Below are positions 1-12,000 of a stretch of DNA of 20,360 nucleotides, piece after piece; within the stretch, counting starts at the first letter, position 1; the number at the start of each line of letters is the position of its first letter. Source of the DNA: Apostichopus parvimensis (Eukaryota; Echinodermata; Holothuroidea; Aspidochirotida; Stichopodidae); the NCBI GenBank assembly GCA_000934455.1, contig KN890179.1, positions 1 to 20,360 of the forward strand, written 5' to 3'. The notes beneath the pieces were generated by a model. That model saw only the letters and a list, made by a program, of their open reading frames with translations, was not told the DNA's origin and made no database searches. The position numbers were made by a program, and so were the translations under genes.

Positions 1-94
1 TGTTTCCAAATTTGTGATAATATAAAGGGAAGTTACCGGTGCCGATGCACTGAAGGATATCAGTTGTTGGAGAGCTCTATGTGTTTGGCTCCAG
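1..94 (+). CDS. LRP exon 1 in window: end of an EGF-like repeat
   Basis: Frame 1 gives an EGF-like repeat with five visible Cys: C1, C5, C14, C16 and C28 of the fragment, with GSYRC and the CxC...EGY pattern typical of EGF repeats that precede LRP propellers. The first Cys should lie just upstream of the window. The exon ends CCAG|gtatta, leaving one base of a split codon (phase 1). Its true 5' end and acceptor are outside the window. Confidence 0.93.
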
Positions 95-3000
95 GTATTA
101 GTTATGCTTCTTCACAATTCTCTTTCTTTTACCGATAATGTTGGATTGTTATTAGTTTTGTAAATGAGAGGGGGGGAGGGTAGCAACTCTTTCATTTGGA
201 AACTGTCATTAGTGATCGGGTAAGTGCATCACCTCAGTTACACACCCATATCCAGCCAGTTGAGACATTTTGTAAAGCTCATACCACTCTACACTGTCCT
301 CCCATATTATGCTTCAAAGCACTGATACTGAGTGTATGAACAGTTTTTAATCTGTATCTGATCTAATGCTAATACCACTCTATACTGTCCTCTCATATCA
401 TGCTTCAAAGCACTGGTACTGGTAGTACAAACAGTTCCTTATATTGATGTGATAGATACAGGATGTTCATATTTTGTACGAGTGCCTTGAAGCAATACAT
501 GACAGTCCGCTGTAGAAGAAAAATTGACCTAACTGGGTGACCTACCTCATTTTTCATTTGAATATTCATGAAAACAGATGGTTTGATACAAGGTGTTTAT
601 CCATCACGTGGACAGGGTTTGCAATTAGCCACTATATGGTTTGTATCCCTTGGGATTCTCTAAGCTTAGCTATAGCTTAGTTTTAGCTTTGTTTACACCC
701 AGCTTTCATTGTTTGCATAGTGAAAAGACTATGAAGCTATTATGTAGGTGCTATCAGTTTCATAAATCCCAACACACAGGGGGACAATTATTTCTCAAGA
801 TATAACGATTTAATGTTCCTTCACACACAAGACTGAAGACTTGGACAAGTCCGTTAATAGTTTGTCTAATATCATTTAATATCGAGGCTCATACATTTTC
901 ATGTTCAATGTCTTTTGATTACTATTATTTTCTTTATAGGGTCGGAATTATTTTGCAATTCACACACCCCCCCACCCACTCCCCTGTCTTGAATTATTCA
1001 TTTTTCTGTTAGTATGTATGAAAATGAGAGTAGATGATGCCACGATTGTCAGGCCTGGGTGTGCCAGTTGGAATTTATATTACATTTGTAACTTTATTGG
1101 TTGCAGTCTGGTCAAGCGCTATTTTACAGAGTATATAAAACACCCGCAAGTGGGCATCTTATATTTACTACAAAACTTGGATCAAAAGGCATTTATTTCC
1201 AAACCTATTTTTTTTTTTTTTCTTCTCACCCATTAGACAAGAGACCTAGACTTCTTTATGCATCTGGCAGAGAGATACGGTTCCTCAACTATCACACCAA
1301 CAGGGAAGGAACCGTTGTACACGGTGAAGGACGAGTAGCTTCATTAGACACTCATAAAGGTAGTTTTCAAATTGTTTCGACTGGCAACTGTATTGTATTT
1401 ATCTTTTAATATTCAAAGAGTTTAGATGTTATGGGGAAAGGTTGTGATATGAAGTAATAACATAAAAGTCAAATGAGTAAAAACATGAAACTGAAATTAT
1501 AAAAGTCACAGCAGCAATCACATGAAATTGAATAAAAGTCACATAAAGAAGGACTTGAACTTCACGTTAATAATAATAACATGAAATAAAGAAATAAAAG
1601 TCATGTTAGTGTTATGGAATGAAGAAACAAACCTTGTGTTAGTAATAATGTGAAACAAAACAGTAAACTCACAGAAGCAATGACATGAAATTGACAAAAG
1701 TCACATAAGTAAGAACAATTGAAATTCATGTTAATCATGACATGAAATAAAGAAATAAAAGTCACATTAGTAATATGATAATGAAGTTATTTTAGTAATA
1801 ATGTTAAATGAAGAAATAAAAATCACAGAAGCAATGACATGAAATGATTAAAGTCACATTATTCAGCACATTAAACAAAAGTCACATTAACAAATGACAT
1901 GAAAGAAGGGAAGAAATAAGTAAAATTCAAGTTAGAAGTAACATCAAATAACAAAACAGACATAAATGTTGGTAATAACATCAAATGATAATGAATAAAA
2001 GTGACAGAAGTAATGAAATGAAGAAATAAATCACATTAGTTCAATTTTAAGATGCACAAAATAAATGTGTAACTATATATTCCAGGTCTTATCATACGTG
2101 ATTCTCATTTGCACCCTTGAATATTCACATTGGAGTTAACACATCATGACTATTGCTGTAAAAAATTTATAAATAATGTAGTATGAATAATAAGGAAGTG
2201 CATATAATATTAGTTTTTGTCTGGGAAAATGTTTATCCTTTCTGACTAGCATTTGACGCCAGTTTAAGAGATTGTCTCTGTTAGATTAGAAGACACCACT
2301 GGACCATATATTTTAGCACGTTAAAAATCACTGAAGTTCCAAAACTTAAATTTTTTAAGCTTCTGAATCGCCCGAGTTATTTGTCAACATTTGAGGGAAG
2401 TTCTCAATAATACAACTAAAATGGCACAATGACGAAAAACGCTTTGAAGGTGGCAGTCTTGTAGAATTAATAAACATATTTTGACTACAAATTGTTTTTT
2501 TTTTGGTGGGGTAAATTGGATTTGCTGTCATAATTATTCAATGTCAATGTTATTCTCCCCAGACACTGTTATCTGGACAGATTCATCACTAAAAGTTATT
2601 AAGAGAGCGAAGCTGCCTTTCTCAGATGATGATGTTGCAGTTGCTGAAACAATAGTTCAAGAGGGAATCAACCTTCCATCTGGAATCAGTGTGGATTTTA
2701 TGGGAGGGTGAGTTTTCTTTTACCTCCCTCTTGCAGATTCTTGACTACACTCCCCACCCTGCCCCCTCCACTTCTCCATTCAATTCACCTCGCTGTGCTT
2801 CATAACTCCCTGGGAGGTCAGAGAGTACACTTATATACAGTTATTAACCTTGAAAAGTGGGATCTTAGCTTTTTATCCACATACAAGGAGAAAAAAATCA
2901 TTTTTGTTCTTTCTCTACCTGTTTCTTACCTGAGGGCAGTTTGACATTGTAATTGTCAATACACAGTACTGGAAAAACTGTTCAAAGGTGCATTGTAATT

Positions 3001-6000
3001 GTGATAACAAAACATCCTGTGTTTGTTAGGTAACAATTAAGTCAAAAGGAAGAAAGAGGGGGCTGCAGCCAGGCTGCATAGGACATATTTAAGAGATATA
3101 TTTAATATATTGTGTTCCATTATTTCACACAATAGGGACTGAAGGTCTGCAGTGATAATTTCTAGTGTTTCAGTATTGATGCAGCCTTGCTGCAGGAAAT
3201 ATTGCAGCTGCTGCAGCTTTTCTTTCTCACTCGATACCCTGAATGGACTAATGTTTATGCTATTTTAGGGAAGAGAAAAGTCTTTTACTATTATAAAGAG
3301 AGGAATGCTTGGATTTTTAGTTCAGGATAAAAGTCAAGCAGAAAATCCAGGTTCAGTAAATTTAACAGAACATAAATACAAATTAATTATCAACCTTTCC
3401 TCTCTGTACTCCACCGAATATGTCTCAATATTTGTCACTAGTAAAGTCAAAAGCAAAGAAAAAGTGAAGTTGGTTACTATCATGCTGTGAAAGAATGGTT
3501 GCAGCTTCAAGGGTGCCTTGATCTAGCAAATCTTTGATTTGAAGGGTGAAATAATTAAGCTAGTAGTCACTTGCAGGCTGTGGGTATCACTGTCACATTA
3601 GTTAACACAGTCTGTTGCATGATTTGTTCAAAGAAGTATGTAAATAGCTCATTAGTCAGTGCTGAACTTGATCCTTATGCTACTTGGGATAATCTGTATC
3701 CTGTGTTTATCTCCTTCACTAGCTTTGGTTGGAGGAAGTTTAAAATGTCAGCAACCCAGCAAGGTGGTATAATACAAAAGAAACTTAAGGTCACCACTAC
3801 CCTCTAACAATTGATATTAAAAATATGGAACTCTACAGAGATATATGCATGATGGTTCTTTGTTCTTTTTTTTTAATCTTCTTCTTTTCCTTTGTATCAG
3901 AAACATCTATTGGGTAGACCAAGGTGTGCCCTTTTCTGTTGCACGAACACGTCGTCAAACAGTTATTGACACCATGGTAACAAAAGAGGTCTCTCGCATC
4001 TCTGTGGCTAAACTAGATGGCAGTAGTCCAAGGACTCTGGTCCAAGGACTATCTGGTGATGAAACTGAAATTGTTGTTAATCCTAGGAGAGGGTAAGTTC
4101 TATGGAATACTCTGTTAGCAGTTCAGCAGACAATGTTGAAAAATTTATTGAAGAGGAAAATGTTCCACACTGTTTATAGTTGCCTACATGTTAATATCTA
4201 ATTGTTCCTAACTTGAGGTATGATTTACTACAAAACATTTGTAACCTATTTTGACTGTGTATGAGCACTTTAGGAGACGACACAGAACAGGTGGTCTGTG
4301 ATTGTCATCGGGGAAGATATTCCAACAGAAAATCCTATTGATAGGAAATGCCACAAATACAATGCACATACTCTATCACTAATGACAGTTTTCAATTAAT
4401 AGAATTGCTCCCCCTACCCCCCCCCCCTTCATTTACAAAATTAAAATAAATACAAGTCTTCAGTATATTTTCGGAACAAAGAAAATTGCAAAGAAGCATA
4501 AATACATGAAGTCAAACAGTTAGAGCTGACTCGTTTGCTAGAGAACAGCTAGCACTTTGTGATTGATACTGTGTTTTAACTTGAGCATAAAAGTTGATTA
4601 CTAAATTTGGTTTCAGGTACATGTACTGGACGAATAAAGGTGAAAACGCCTCCATCGAATGGGCTTTTATGAATGGAGAGAATCGAGAGGTACTGGTCAT
4701 GGACATGTTACAGGAACCAGCAGGTTTAACTATTGATTTTGCCAAAGACGATACCATCTACTTCTGTGATAGTCACGCAAACAGGATCGAATCCATGAAT
4801 TGGAATGGTACAGGTCGTCGACTGATAAGACAGTCCGAAGGTAAAGCAGGAATTCTTGATTTTAAGAAAAACTTTCTCTGTACCATACACGACCCTGTGT
4901 GCAACAAAGTACTTGTTTCATGCCGTAATGACACACCCCTTTATATGTGTGTGCTTTTCTCTTTTTCTTGGTTTTGTTATATATGTTGAACCTACCTATG
5001 GCTAGATGCACAGTCCAGTAGCTAGAAATTCTGAGTTGGGTGGGTTGATGGACTGTGAGGGGGATGTGGGGGGGGGAGGGCGGTGGTTCTGGCACCAGTA
5101 TTTCAAGGAGGGGTATAGTATTTGTGTTACAGTAACTTTAAAGTAAGTTTTTGTACACATTATGCCAATTAGCTCTGCACATGCAATTACCACATAATAG
5201 TAAATACATGCAGTTTTGAATTCATGTTGAAGTTAATGTCGCGACTCTTGGTTCTAAAGTACAACCCCTTTTATTCACTGGCGTTAAGAACCTTGGTTCT
5301 ATGACCAATCCCAATTTGGAGGTCTCTCCCCTATATTATTACTAGTAAATCAGAGTTTGAAGAAGAAAAATCCAAAATTAGAAGTATTATGAGGTACTGT
5401 ACTTGAAACTAATAGTTGATCATTTGAAATTTAAGCTTAAATGAGAATATTTCTCCTTAACAGATTTAAGAAACCCAATCCATTGCGAAGTCTTTGAATC
5501 GTTCCTGTACATTACTAGCCGTGGACCGCTAAGTTCTCTACTTAAATTGGACAAACGGGGATACACACAACCAGAAATTGAAGTACGAAATGTCAATGCA
5601 CCAACAGGACTAAAGATGAACCATCCAATACGATATGATACGCAGGGTGGTATGTGTTCAATTTCAATAACAGAATGGGTGCTTTTATGCTAGATCGGGA
5701 TCAGATCTCGATGACAGGATCTGATCCTGAAGTCTAGATCACAGCTGTAGTGTAAACGACAGGCCTCGACGAATACGGTCGCCAACTCGCCAATGGCGAC
5801 TAGAATTTTGCGACTGGCGAGCAAAAAATGCATTACGCTCGACATTTTGGCGAGTGGCTCATTCGCTCACTGCCTTTATACGATAGGCTTACTTTTAACT
5901 TGTGAGCCAATCAACAAAGGCCTAATGTTAAACATCGAACTGAACTTTCAAGGCAACAACTTGAAATAATAGTTTTGCCAAAATAACATTACATTACTCG

Positions 6001-9000
6001 AAATGAACAACAGGAAGATTATTGGATTAATTTTTAGTCCCAAAAAATTGATAATTCTCGAGACCTGACCTGTGAAAGCTGCAAGTCGGACACTAGGTAA
6101 TCATCAATAATAATAATAATAATTGTCAGTACCAAGCGTTATCTTAACTTATACTAACACATACACTGATACAGTAGTCTGATGTCATATCCAGTGAAAG
6201 CTACATGGTCAGCCGTGCCATTGCTTAGTTTTGTGGTCACTTTTACAAACCAAGTCATAAACAATGTTTCACCATCTTATATTTTCATATATATCATGTT
6301 TTAAACACTTTGACGAACACAATTTATATAGATCGTTTTTGCCATAAACAACTAACAGTAACACTATAACGCGATATCCTATAACGCGATAGGCCATACT
6401 ACCTAGGCTTATATCACACAAACACTTAGCGAGAATAAATGGCGAGTAAATTTAACGTTTTGGCGAGTAGAATTTTAGACTCGGTCGCCAGTTGGCGAGT
6501 AGTTTTAAAAAATTTTGTCGAGGCCTGGTAAACGCATTTTGGATCCTGATCTGATCCTCCTATTTTGATGCTGGCAGAGACCAGAATCTGATCCGGAAGT
6601 TGAGATCAAGTTTGCAATGTAAATGTGACCCGAGATATCCGGTGACCGCATTATGTAACATGCATTCTCGTGTGAAATGCCAGTCCTGTATAATGATGCA
6701 TGTGCTAATTCCTACGTAGATTGAGTGCGTGTGGGCCGTAGTGGGCGTAGTATTGCCACCCTCAGGCTATACACCATGACAACAAATTTTTTTGGAGTTT
6801 ACGCACTACAGGATCCGCAGCTGCACATGATACATTCCAATCCAATTTTTTACCAACATCCGTGGAAAAGTGGGGCAGGATCAGAGTACGACTCAAGTGT
6901 ACATGCGTCCTGATCAATGCATAAGTTTATCCCATGGAGAGATGATCATCATATAACATCAGGGGATCTGATCCGGACCTAGTGTAAAAGCACCCTATAG
7001 TTGTGTAGCTGTTTAGTAATTTAGTTATTTATTAAAAGAATAAACAAGGATGGAAAGTGTCCTGGATTTGATTTCAACAACATAGTTTACGTTGCTCTCG
7101 GACATAAGATATGTCTCAACATGTCCTATAATCTAACTCAATATTTGAAATGGTGCCTTGACGGAGCTGGTATAGGATATGGCCAACCAGATCTCGTAGT
7201 GGCCGAAATTGTGGGCTTTGAAAAGAAAGGCAGAACTTGTGGAGCAGCTAATTGATCTTGCTTCATGTATGTTGAGGAGATGTACGTCTTTGTGCTGAGT
7301 GTGTTACCATTTTAACCTCTCAAATTGTCTGAAACAATGAAATCTTTGCTTTGTTTAACCGCATGATATGGGATTATTGAGAAGCATAGATATTAAAGGG
7401 TGAGTTTAGGCACAACCTTAAGTTTGATTTGCTGTAGATCATCAAAATCCACCTTCTATCACTCCAGGTTCTATTTCTATACAATATTTAATTTTTGAGG
7501 AAATGACCCTTTAAACAGCTAAACTTCATCAGTTAAAGTGACTAGATCTTATAGTCCTAATACACAGACGATTCGGTAATAGCTTCTCAAATGCAAGCCA
7601 AAACTCAGTGGGAAAGTGTAAGACTTTTTGTGACACAATTTGTCAAAGATAAAAAGTGCTTAATGTTATCCAAGGATACTCTGTTGTTCATAGGAATTTG
7701 AAAGAACATGTTTCGGTTGAGTAATAAGTATTTATAAGACAGTGGATTAGCATAAACATTTAGGCAGCCTGCACTAAGGAGCCGATGTAATCGTCAATCT
7801 AGCCATTAAAGGAGCATTCCAGAGATTAAAGGATAATTTTAAGAAGAAAATCTTGAAACCAGAATAGTTATAAAAACATTCCTGATACTCAAATAATTCT
7901 TTTTGCTTGGACGATGATATATTAAGACTAAAACTTTTGCCTAACATCAGCCTTTTTTTATACTAATGTAGTTTTCTTACTTCTTTTCATTAAAATTCTA
8001 AATGAACAATTTTTTATTTTTTATATGGGGATAATAACTTTGAAATGAGGAGAGAAGATGTTTAATTGTTCACTTTGTGACTACATTAATTTGATGTTAC
8101 TAATATTAACAAGAAGATGAGAAATGCAATTGCAAATGTTTAAATATTTCTAAGTTGATAGCCACTACAGCAGTGTTTATAATTGCTAGTATACACTACA
8201 CTGGCAACTTACACACTTTTCCTAAGGTCATGCATGAATGCATTTTCTTCTGGGGAGCTAAACATTCTTCATGTTCATCATTGTTTTGTTTTTTTGTTAT
8301 TTCGTCAGCCACAAATATGAAACACAGGTTGATATGTGCTAGATTTGACTTTAGGGCTATAGTTAGTTTCCAGCTTTCCTTCACTACAATATACCATCAA
8401 TAGGGGTATATATTTGATCCTACAGTGATTTTACAGTTTTGTAACTGTTTAAAACTTCTATAGCTTACCTCTCTTCTCAAATTTATCAAAGGAAGATCAG
8501 AATCAAGTGGTTAAGGTTTTTTCGATGATTGATGAGGGGAGGTTGGGGGGGAATACTATCAGTAGGTCTCTCCTGTCCCCCCCCCCCCATTACTGCACCT
8601 CTTATGTGGAATTGATGAGATAACAGAGCTATTGTTTTGCTCCACTTTTCTTCCGTTTCTCAGCGAGCAATCCATGTGAGGGAGCACCCTGCACAAGCCT
8701 GTGCCTTGTGTCACCATCAAATCCTGTCAACGGTGGCTTGACATATGTTTGCGCTTGTGAAGATGGGGACTACTTCTTGGATACAGAGCGAACTATCTGT
8801 AATAAAAGTAAGATCATGTGGACCTCTCATTTCTCCAAGCAAAGAATAAAGAAAAGGAAGAACTTTTAGAAAAAGTAATACTTTATAATTTCATAACAAG
8901 TAGCTTAATTGTGCAGTACTTTGAATATGTGTATGCAACTTCAGTGTAATGATTTTCTCTTTATGATTTCATTTTTTCTGATCATCTCAGCTGCTGATGT

Positions 9001-12000
9001 TCCCACTCTATCTCCCACCCCACTGCTGACACCATATAATTGCAAATGTACTTCGGATGGAGTGTGTGATGTGACAACAAGGAAATGCAGGTAACAGCAA
9101 ATGGGATATTTTCATCTCCATTTTTCATTTGCCTTTCCACAATCCCTTGCATTGTTCATTCTAAAATCTCTCCAACAAAAAGTCTTAATTTTTGGAGCAA
9201 TGTCAATACTAAATTTACTGGCCATACGCATCCTTAATAGATGTGACATGTATCCTAACATACTAACAAAAAAGTTGTCCAATCGCACTTTTCCCTTGTT
9301 TAGGGTTTGCTAGACGATACGATGGTGTTAATGCAAAGACTGAAATATGCTAGAAAAGATACTGAAAATGCTAAAGTTTGAGCCACTGATACAATAAAAG
9401 ACATGCGGGGTACAGTTCTGCCGAACTGACATAAGGAAGGTAGATGTTTTTTTGATGGGCTCCTTAATATGTTGTTAGAGTTCTCAGTCTCTATATATGT
9501 ACCACCTTTTTCAATGGTCCTCACTTTTCATAGTAAAATATTTACTCGCCACTTAAGTAAGTGTAAGAGAAACAAATTGCACAAATGTGTACCGGGAAAA
9601 TAAACTGCAGTTGTAAATAATTGTATACACAAAGACAAGCAGTTGCAACGATAATTGTCTCATTTTGAAGAAGACAAATTTGTGAAGAAATGGTCATTTT
9701 ATGTTAATAATATTTGACTGTTAACATTTTTTGTCCACAATCCCTATTAATTTGTTAAACGGTTTATTCCATTATTTACGTAGATGCTTCCAGGGATTCA
9801 CTGGTGAGTTCTGTGAATCAGTCCTAGGTAAGTTATTACATTTGTTTCTTGGAGTTAGTTTTTATATAAATATACAAATCTAGACTTGTCTTGATCAGAT
9901 CATCTACTTTGATGTGTATCTCATACATGTTGTAGTTCTAATTTTGTTCAAATCATGTTGTGTGTACCTAATACAAATTGTAAAGCTAGGTTGTTTTGAT
10001 CAAGCACTCTGATGTTTATCTCATACATATTGTAGTGCTAGTTTTGTGTAAATCATGCTGCCTGATGTGTATCTGATACAAACTGTAATGATGGGCTGTT
10101 TTGATCAAGCATTCTGATGTGTATCTCATACATATTGTAGTGCTAGTTTTGTGTAAATCATGCTGCCTGATGTGTATCTGATACAAACTGTAATGATGGG
10201 CTGTTTTGATCAAGCATTCTGATGTGTATCTCATACATAATGTAGTACTAGGATGTGATACTCATGCTGTCTGGTGTGTATCTAATACATGATAAAAGTT
10301 AGTTTTGGGTTAAGCATGAAAAGTGATGTGGTGATACGTTTGTGATGTGACTGTAAACTAACAGAAGCTGAAGAGAGCTTCAAGAAATGTTTCATTCATA
10401 TAACCCGCTGCTTGTGTGCAGGCTATTCTTTTCATAACAATTAAAGAGGAATAGAGAGCAGTTGGAGAGAAGGACAGTGAAGTTGAGGTGGGGGACTCTG
10501 GGTGGATGATAATCCACAGGAGCAGTATCAAAGAAAACATCAACATTGCCATCAATTTATGATCTTAAATTTGTTTTTCCTTAGTTCCAACCTGTAGTGG
10601 TAATGGCATTTTGGACTCAGACACCAAGAAATGCTTGTAAGTATAGTGATAAATATAACTACTTTGGGCAACTATTTAGCCTATTAAAGTTTACAATGTG
10701 AGTATTTCTGATTGGTATCTGCCTCAGTGCACCAAAACATTTTATTGTCCACAATTTTCACAATGTAAACTTAGTCACAATGTTAGTTAAGGCTGTATGT
10801 TCATGTGACTGGCATGAAAGTATGAAGGATAACAATCAAATAGTTGATTTTTCATTTGGATTAAAGAAGAAACCTTACCAATGTATGTCCATGGTATTTG
10901 ATTTCAACCAGTTTAGCATACCTATACTGTACTTGATTGCAAGTAAAGTAACTTATGGGGTACTTGTATTCAGGTGGTGAAACTTGAATAAAAGGCTACT
11001 TCACTTAAGTGACAGCAGTGTAGTATACATGTATATTACCCGATTGGAGACAGTTTAACAATTGATTTCAAGTAATGTACTTTTCTATGTATCCTGTTGA
11101 GAATAATCTCCATGCATCTATTTGGTTTTGTAAAAACAATTTGTGCTTAAGTATCTTACCAGTGAGTAAGAAGCGTTTGTGTTGATGTTTGTACGGAATG
11201 TGTGGTCAAATCTGGATTAGAATCAGCAGCTTTTGACATCATTGTTACATTATCACATAAAGAAAAGATCCATAAAAGGAGTTGCAGAGGAGTATATAGG
11301 GATTTTCAATGTTCAGTTAATTTAGGCAGGTTTTATACCCATGTTTTGAATTTTAGTGTAGTTAGTAGAGAGTTGTTAATATTCTATTGAAGAAAAGTCA
11401 GCCAAGATCAAACCTAGGTACAAAAAGAAAACCTCTCAACCACTTTTAAACCCATTCCCCTTTACATTGAGACTATAACCATGTGATCATGACACTGTTT
11501 ATATGTGTTTTCTAATGAAGTATCAAGAGATTCTTCAAAAGGGAATATATAGTGCATGTGATCTTCTTTATTAATTTTACTCCGGGTTGCATCGGATAAT
11601 ACATGGGTGGGATCCCTGGTTACATGGTATGCAATGTACTGTGGCTTCTGACTGGTGCTTCTAGCATAGAAATGGCTCTATAAGAATGGCCAACAAATAA
11701 GCACTGTATAGCTCAGTTGGTAGAGAACGGGTTTGTAATCTAGAGGTCACTGTTTCGAATCTGGTGCTAGCCATAAACTTCTTTGCTCTTTTAAATGTTT
11801 ATAATTTCAGTCAGTTTCCGTTGTTCATTTACTTCTCTGATAATAATAAGATCGTCAGAGAGTTTTTTAATTAGTATATCTTTAAAAGTGTGTCACTAGT
11901 CTCAGTGAGAAATTACTTGGGAGTTGTATTAACAGAATAGCTGTGACAGAGAATTGAAAAGAAGATAATGAAAAGTAAATTGATAGTGATTCGTTTATTT

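Noticed and set aside
4841-4989. In-frame extension of exon 5 into intron 5, up to the TGA at 4987
   Set aside because: The extension has no family resemblance, and splicing at 4840/4841 joins in phase to exon 6, which continues the propeller.
6725-6913. 62-codon frame within the outer transposon
   Set aside because: It has no transposase motif, and its boundaries have no relation to the element's structure; chance frame in a non-autonomous element.
8155-8403. Opposed overlapping frames suggesting a small gene in intron 6
   Set aside because: Neither has recognisable residues or splice context; AT-rich intronic background.
10016-10234. Minus-strand frame encoding a perfectly repeated 35-residue block
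   Set aside because: It is a by-product of the 105-bp tandem array, whose period is a multiple of three, so frames stay open without selection.
9885-10310. Regularly spaced repeats that could suggest a CRISPR array
   Set aside because: The whole 105-bp unit repeats, with no unique spacers, and it lies in an intron of an animal gene.
11701-11772. Functional tRNA-Thr(TGT) gene
   Set aside because: The acceptor, anticodon and T stems contain several mismatches, so it does not fold as a working tRNA. The promoter boxes alone fit a SINE or pseudogene.
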